Assembly (NCBI GenBank): GCA_037144255.1
Contig: JBAWXE010000063.1
Span: forward strand, 1-16,096
DNA: 16,096 bases
Direction: 5' to 3'
Source: JBAWXE01 sp037144255
GTDB taxonomy: Bacteria; Bacteroidota; Bacteroidia; Chitinophagales; Chitinophagaceae
Position 1 is the first letter of the stretch. Every line of letters starts with the position of its first letter. This document shows positions 14,311-16,096 of this stretch, in pieces. The position numbers and the translations under genes are program-made. The notes below the pieces were generated by a model. It worked only from the letters and a program-made list of their open reading frames with translations, was not told the DNA's origin and made no database searches.

Positions 14311-15567
14311 TTATTTCTTAGGCCTGTTAGGATTGAATCTTCTTTTGTCAGGATTGCTGGCAGGTCTTATTGCATTAGGACGCGATACCACTTCTTTGTT
14401 TTTAGGCGGATTGATATGTACCATGCCTGATATACTCATAGGGTATGGGTGCGCCTCTACTACAGGTATTTTAAAACCTATCAGTTTTTGTATGCCTTTC
14501 AGATCGTCCATTTCTTCTTCATCACAGAAAGAGTAGGCGATACCACTGGCTCCTGCACGGCCTGTGCGGCCTATACGGTGTACATAGGTCTCAGCTACAT
14601 TGGGCATCTCAAAATTAATAACGTGTGATAATGCTTCTACATCTATACCACGTGCAGCTATATCTGTAGCTACCAGCACGCGGGTCTTGCCATCTTTAAA
14701 ATTGGTCAATGCTTTTTGTCTGGCATTTTGCGATTTATTGCCATGTATTGCTTCAGCATTGATACCATCTTTTATCAGGTCTTTAACAACTTTATCTGCA
14801 CCATGTTTAGTGCGTGTAAATACTAATGCACTTTTAATATTCTTATCCTTAAGTATATAATTCAGCAGTTTCTTTTTATCCTTCTTATCTACAAAATACA
14901 ATGATTGCACTATGGTCTCTGCAGTAGTAGATGCCGGTGTTACTTCTACTTTCTCAGGATGTACGAGTATGGTATTAGATAACTTCTGTATCTCAGGAGG
15001 CATAGTAGCAGAGAAGAAAAGTGTTTGTCTTTTTACAGGTAGGCGAGCCACTACTTTTTTTACATCATGTATAAAGCCCATATCCAACATACGATCTGCT
15101 TCATCCAGCACAAATATGCTGATGTGTTGCAGATTGATATATTTCTGATCTATCAGGTCTAATAAGCGACCCGGTGTTGCAATAAGTATATCCAAACCAT
15201 GTTTCAATGCGGTAACCTGTGCGCCCTGAGGTACACCGCCGAATATCACAAAGTGTTTAAGATGCAGGTTGCGGCCATATGTAGCAAAACTTTCACCTAT
15301 TTGTATTGCTAATTCGCGTGTTGGTGTAAGTATCAGGCATTTTATGTTCTTAGGGCCACGCTCTACATGTTCTTCTGTAAGTAGTTGTATGATTGGTACA
15401 GCAAATGCTGCGGTCTTACCTGTACCTGTTTGGGCACAGCCTAAAAGATCTTTCTTTTGAAGTATGATTGGAATGGATTGTTCCTGTATAGGTGTGGGTT
15501 GTATGTATCCTTCTGTAGTGAGCGCGTGTAGAATAGGCGCTATGATGTTTAATTCTTCGAATGTCAT
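14311..15567 (-). CDS. rhlE: DEAD-box ATP-dependent RNA helicase, RhlE type
   Basis: A 418-residue cytoplasmic RNA helicase. All core motifs are intact: Q motif with PTPIQ (24-28), motif I AQTGTGKT (45-52), Ia PTREL (82-86), Ib TPGR (131-134), II DEAD (155-158), III SAT (186-188), V ATDIAARGID (300-309) and VI HRIGRTGR (330-337). The opening FEELN...GYIQPTPIQEQSIP matches the RhlE branch, associated with ribosome assembly, RNA turnover and growth in the cold. The C-terminal tail after residue 385 is short, basic and Pro/Asn/Arg-rich, suiting RNA binding. It is monocistronic in the window, with promoter box at 15631-15638 and a leader of about 57 nt. Confidence 0.94.
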   Translation of the reverse strand: MTFEELNIIAPILHALTTEGYIQPTPIQEQSIPIILQKKDLLGCAQTGTGKTAAFAVPIIQLLTEEHVERGPKNIKCLILTPTRELAIQIGESFATYGRNLHLKHFVIFGGVPQGAQVTALKHGLDILIATPGRLLDLIDQKYINLQHISIFVLDEADRMLDMGFIHDVKKVVARLPVKRQTLFFSATMPPEIQKLSNTILVHPEKVEVTPASTTAETIVQSLYFVDKKDKKKLLNYILKDKNIKSALVFTRTKHGADKVVKDLIKDGINAEAIHGNKSQNARQKALTNFKDGKTRVLVATDIAARGIDVEALSHVINFEMPNVAETYVHRIGRTGRAGASGIAYSFCDEEEMDDLKGIQKLIGFKIPVVEAHPYPMSISGMVHINPPKNKEVVSRPNAIRPASNPDKRRFNPNRPKK

Positions 15568-15608
15568 GTATTAGCTAAAAGTGAGGCTGGGCAAGTACTT
15601 TGGTAGGA

Positions 15609-15620
15609 ACACAGCTGTGT
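15609..15620. repeat. 12-bp perfect palindrome in the helicase leader
   Basis: ACACAGCTGTGT is a perfect palindrome lying just downstream of the -7 box (15631-15638) at about the predicted transcription start. It could be an operator, but palindromes of this length are expected a few times by chance in a window this size. Confidence 0.3.
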
Positions 15621-15630
15621 AAACAATGCC

Positions 15631-15638
15631 CAAAGGTA
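15631..15638 (-). promoter_or_regulatory. Bacteroidota-type -7 box for rhlE
   Basis: TACCTTTG on the minus strand matches TAnnTTTG. The predicted start near 15624 leaves a leader of about 57 nt before the ATG at 15567. No clear -33 element is seen. Confidence 0.6.
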
Positions 15639-15753
15639 CTACTAATAACGTTCACACGTGTTTTTGCTAAAAAGATGACCAAAATCAGATTTCTCAACTG
15701 AATAATAAAGTAGTTATTAAGGAAAAGTGCCCAATTATAACCATATCAGACTC

Positions 15754-15786
15754 TTTCTAAAAAAAAAAATGATTTTTTTTTAGAAA
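15754..15786. repeat. Perfect A/T inverted repeat
   Basis: TTTCT plus nine A (15754-15767) pairs with nine T plus AGAAA (15773-15786), a 14-bp perfect stem with one C-G pair and loop AATGA. It is flanked by further A-runs. It is too A/T-rich to be a convincing terminator. Confidence 0.5.
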
Positions 15787-15929
15787 AAAAATTCAGGTGC
15801 ATACACCCTTTTTCCGTCAATTTAATTCTATGTATTCCCCAACATAATACATGATATTTATTTTTGTATGAATTAATGTTTTATTTGACTATACTCCTCT
15901 TGAGTGTGTTTATGTTTGATTTAAGTCAT

Positions 15930-15956
15930 TGATATTCAATAGGATATGATATTCAA
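15930..15956 (+). repeat. 10-bp direct repeat upstream of the DUF2442-like gene
   Basis: TGATATTCAA occurs twice, 17 bp apart start to start, about 45-70 bp upstream of the likely start region of the next gene. It is a possible regulator-binding site, but there is no independent support. Confidence 0.3.
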
Positions 15957-15982
15957 CTGGTGCCTATTCCTAATATTAGTAG

Positions 15983-16096
15983 CGTTTTTATAAATTATTT
16001 ATTGTATTACACCAAATCAAAACAATCCGCGCTTTGAAAGATTTCAAGCTTGAACTCTCGTTTGAAAACGGCGTGGAAGGAATCGTTGATTTGAAA
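15983..16096 (+). CDS. Start of a DUF2442-like protein (partial, start codon unclear)
   Basis: The frame opens after a TAG at 15980-15982 and runs off the window end. The visible translation from 16010 is HQIKTIRALKDFKLELSFEN followed by GVEGIVDLK. The pattern I-x-x-L-K-D-F-K-L-x-L-x-FENG-x-x-G-x-VDL fits the beginning of DUF2442 domains, small proteins of unknown function often found near DUF4160 genes. No ATG or GTG exists in this frame before the window end. TTG at 16034 would cut into the domain, so an ATT at 16001 or an upstream defect must be considered. The rest of the gene lies outside. Confidence 0.55.

Larger units (their letters stand above)
15666..15982. other. Gene-free A+T-rich interval
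   Basis: No open frame with coding character was found on either strand. The interval holds an A/T inverted repeat (15754-15786), a TATTTTTG promoter-like box at 15859-15866 on the plus strand and a 10-bp direct repeat TGATATTCAA (15930-15939 and 15947-15956). Confidence 0.5.

Noticed and set aside
14242..14536. Plus-strand open frames after the S46 peptidase
   Set aside because: They cover the terminator hairpin and the antisense strand of rhlE, a clear DEAD-box gene.

Overview
The window reads as the chromosome of a Bacteroidota bacterium, probably of the Chitinophagales/Sphingobacteriales type. The evidence is a gliding-motility lipoprotein (GldD), an S46 dipeptidyl-peptidase, a DUF3467 protein, a type III pantothenate kinase followed by an outer-membrane barrel and LptC, and several promoters with the Bacteroidota -7 box TAnnTTTG. 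Shine-Dalgarno sites are poor, as usual in this phylum. Species cannot be read from the window.

Left edge (1 to about 1105) is A+T-rich and accessory in character. It holds the tail of a small protein (possibly an HTH regulator), a GNAT-like acetyltransferase, an intact tRNA-Arg(CCU) on the minus strand with its own promoter and terminator, and about 240 bp without genes. It ends at a second tRNA-Arg-like sequence that is homologous only up to the anticodon loop. Five TTRCCCA repeats, four of them in pairs with an 11-bp period, lie beside this broken tRNA. Together they look like the attachment junction of an integrated element or island extending to the left. A simply decayed tRNA pseudogene is the main alternative.

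Core region (1161 to 15567). gldD (minus) diverges from a plus-strand run of DUF3467 protein, guaA (GMP synthase) and an exported periplasmic-binding-fold protein. A WecA/MraY-type sugar-phosphate transferase and the MeaB chaperone GTPase are on the minus strand. An O-antigen-ligase-like membrane protein, a LON-domain protein, CoaX, an outer-membrane barrel protein and LptC follow on the plus strand. A secreted S46 dipeptidyl-peptidase with its own promoter and a RhlE-type DEAD-box helicase on the minus strand converge on a strong hairpin at 14257-14288.

Theme: much of the core concerns the envelope. WecA starts lipid-linked glycan synthesis, the O-antigen-ligase-like protein would polymerise or ligate glycans, LptC exports LPS, and the barrel, GldD and the S46 peptidase act at or outside the inner membrane. 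Housekeeping genes (guaA, coaX, meaB, rhlE) are interleaved.

Right edge (15568 to 16096) is A+T-rich and mostly empty, with an A/T inverted repeat and a 10-bp direct repeat. It ends with the start of a DUF2442-like gene that has no ATG, GTG or TTG at a plausible start position. I did not find a clearly new multi-gene system. The best leads are the split tRNA-Arg junction with its repeats and the possible HTH-GNAT pair beside it.
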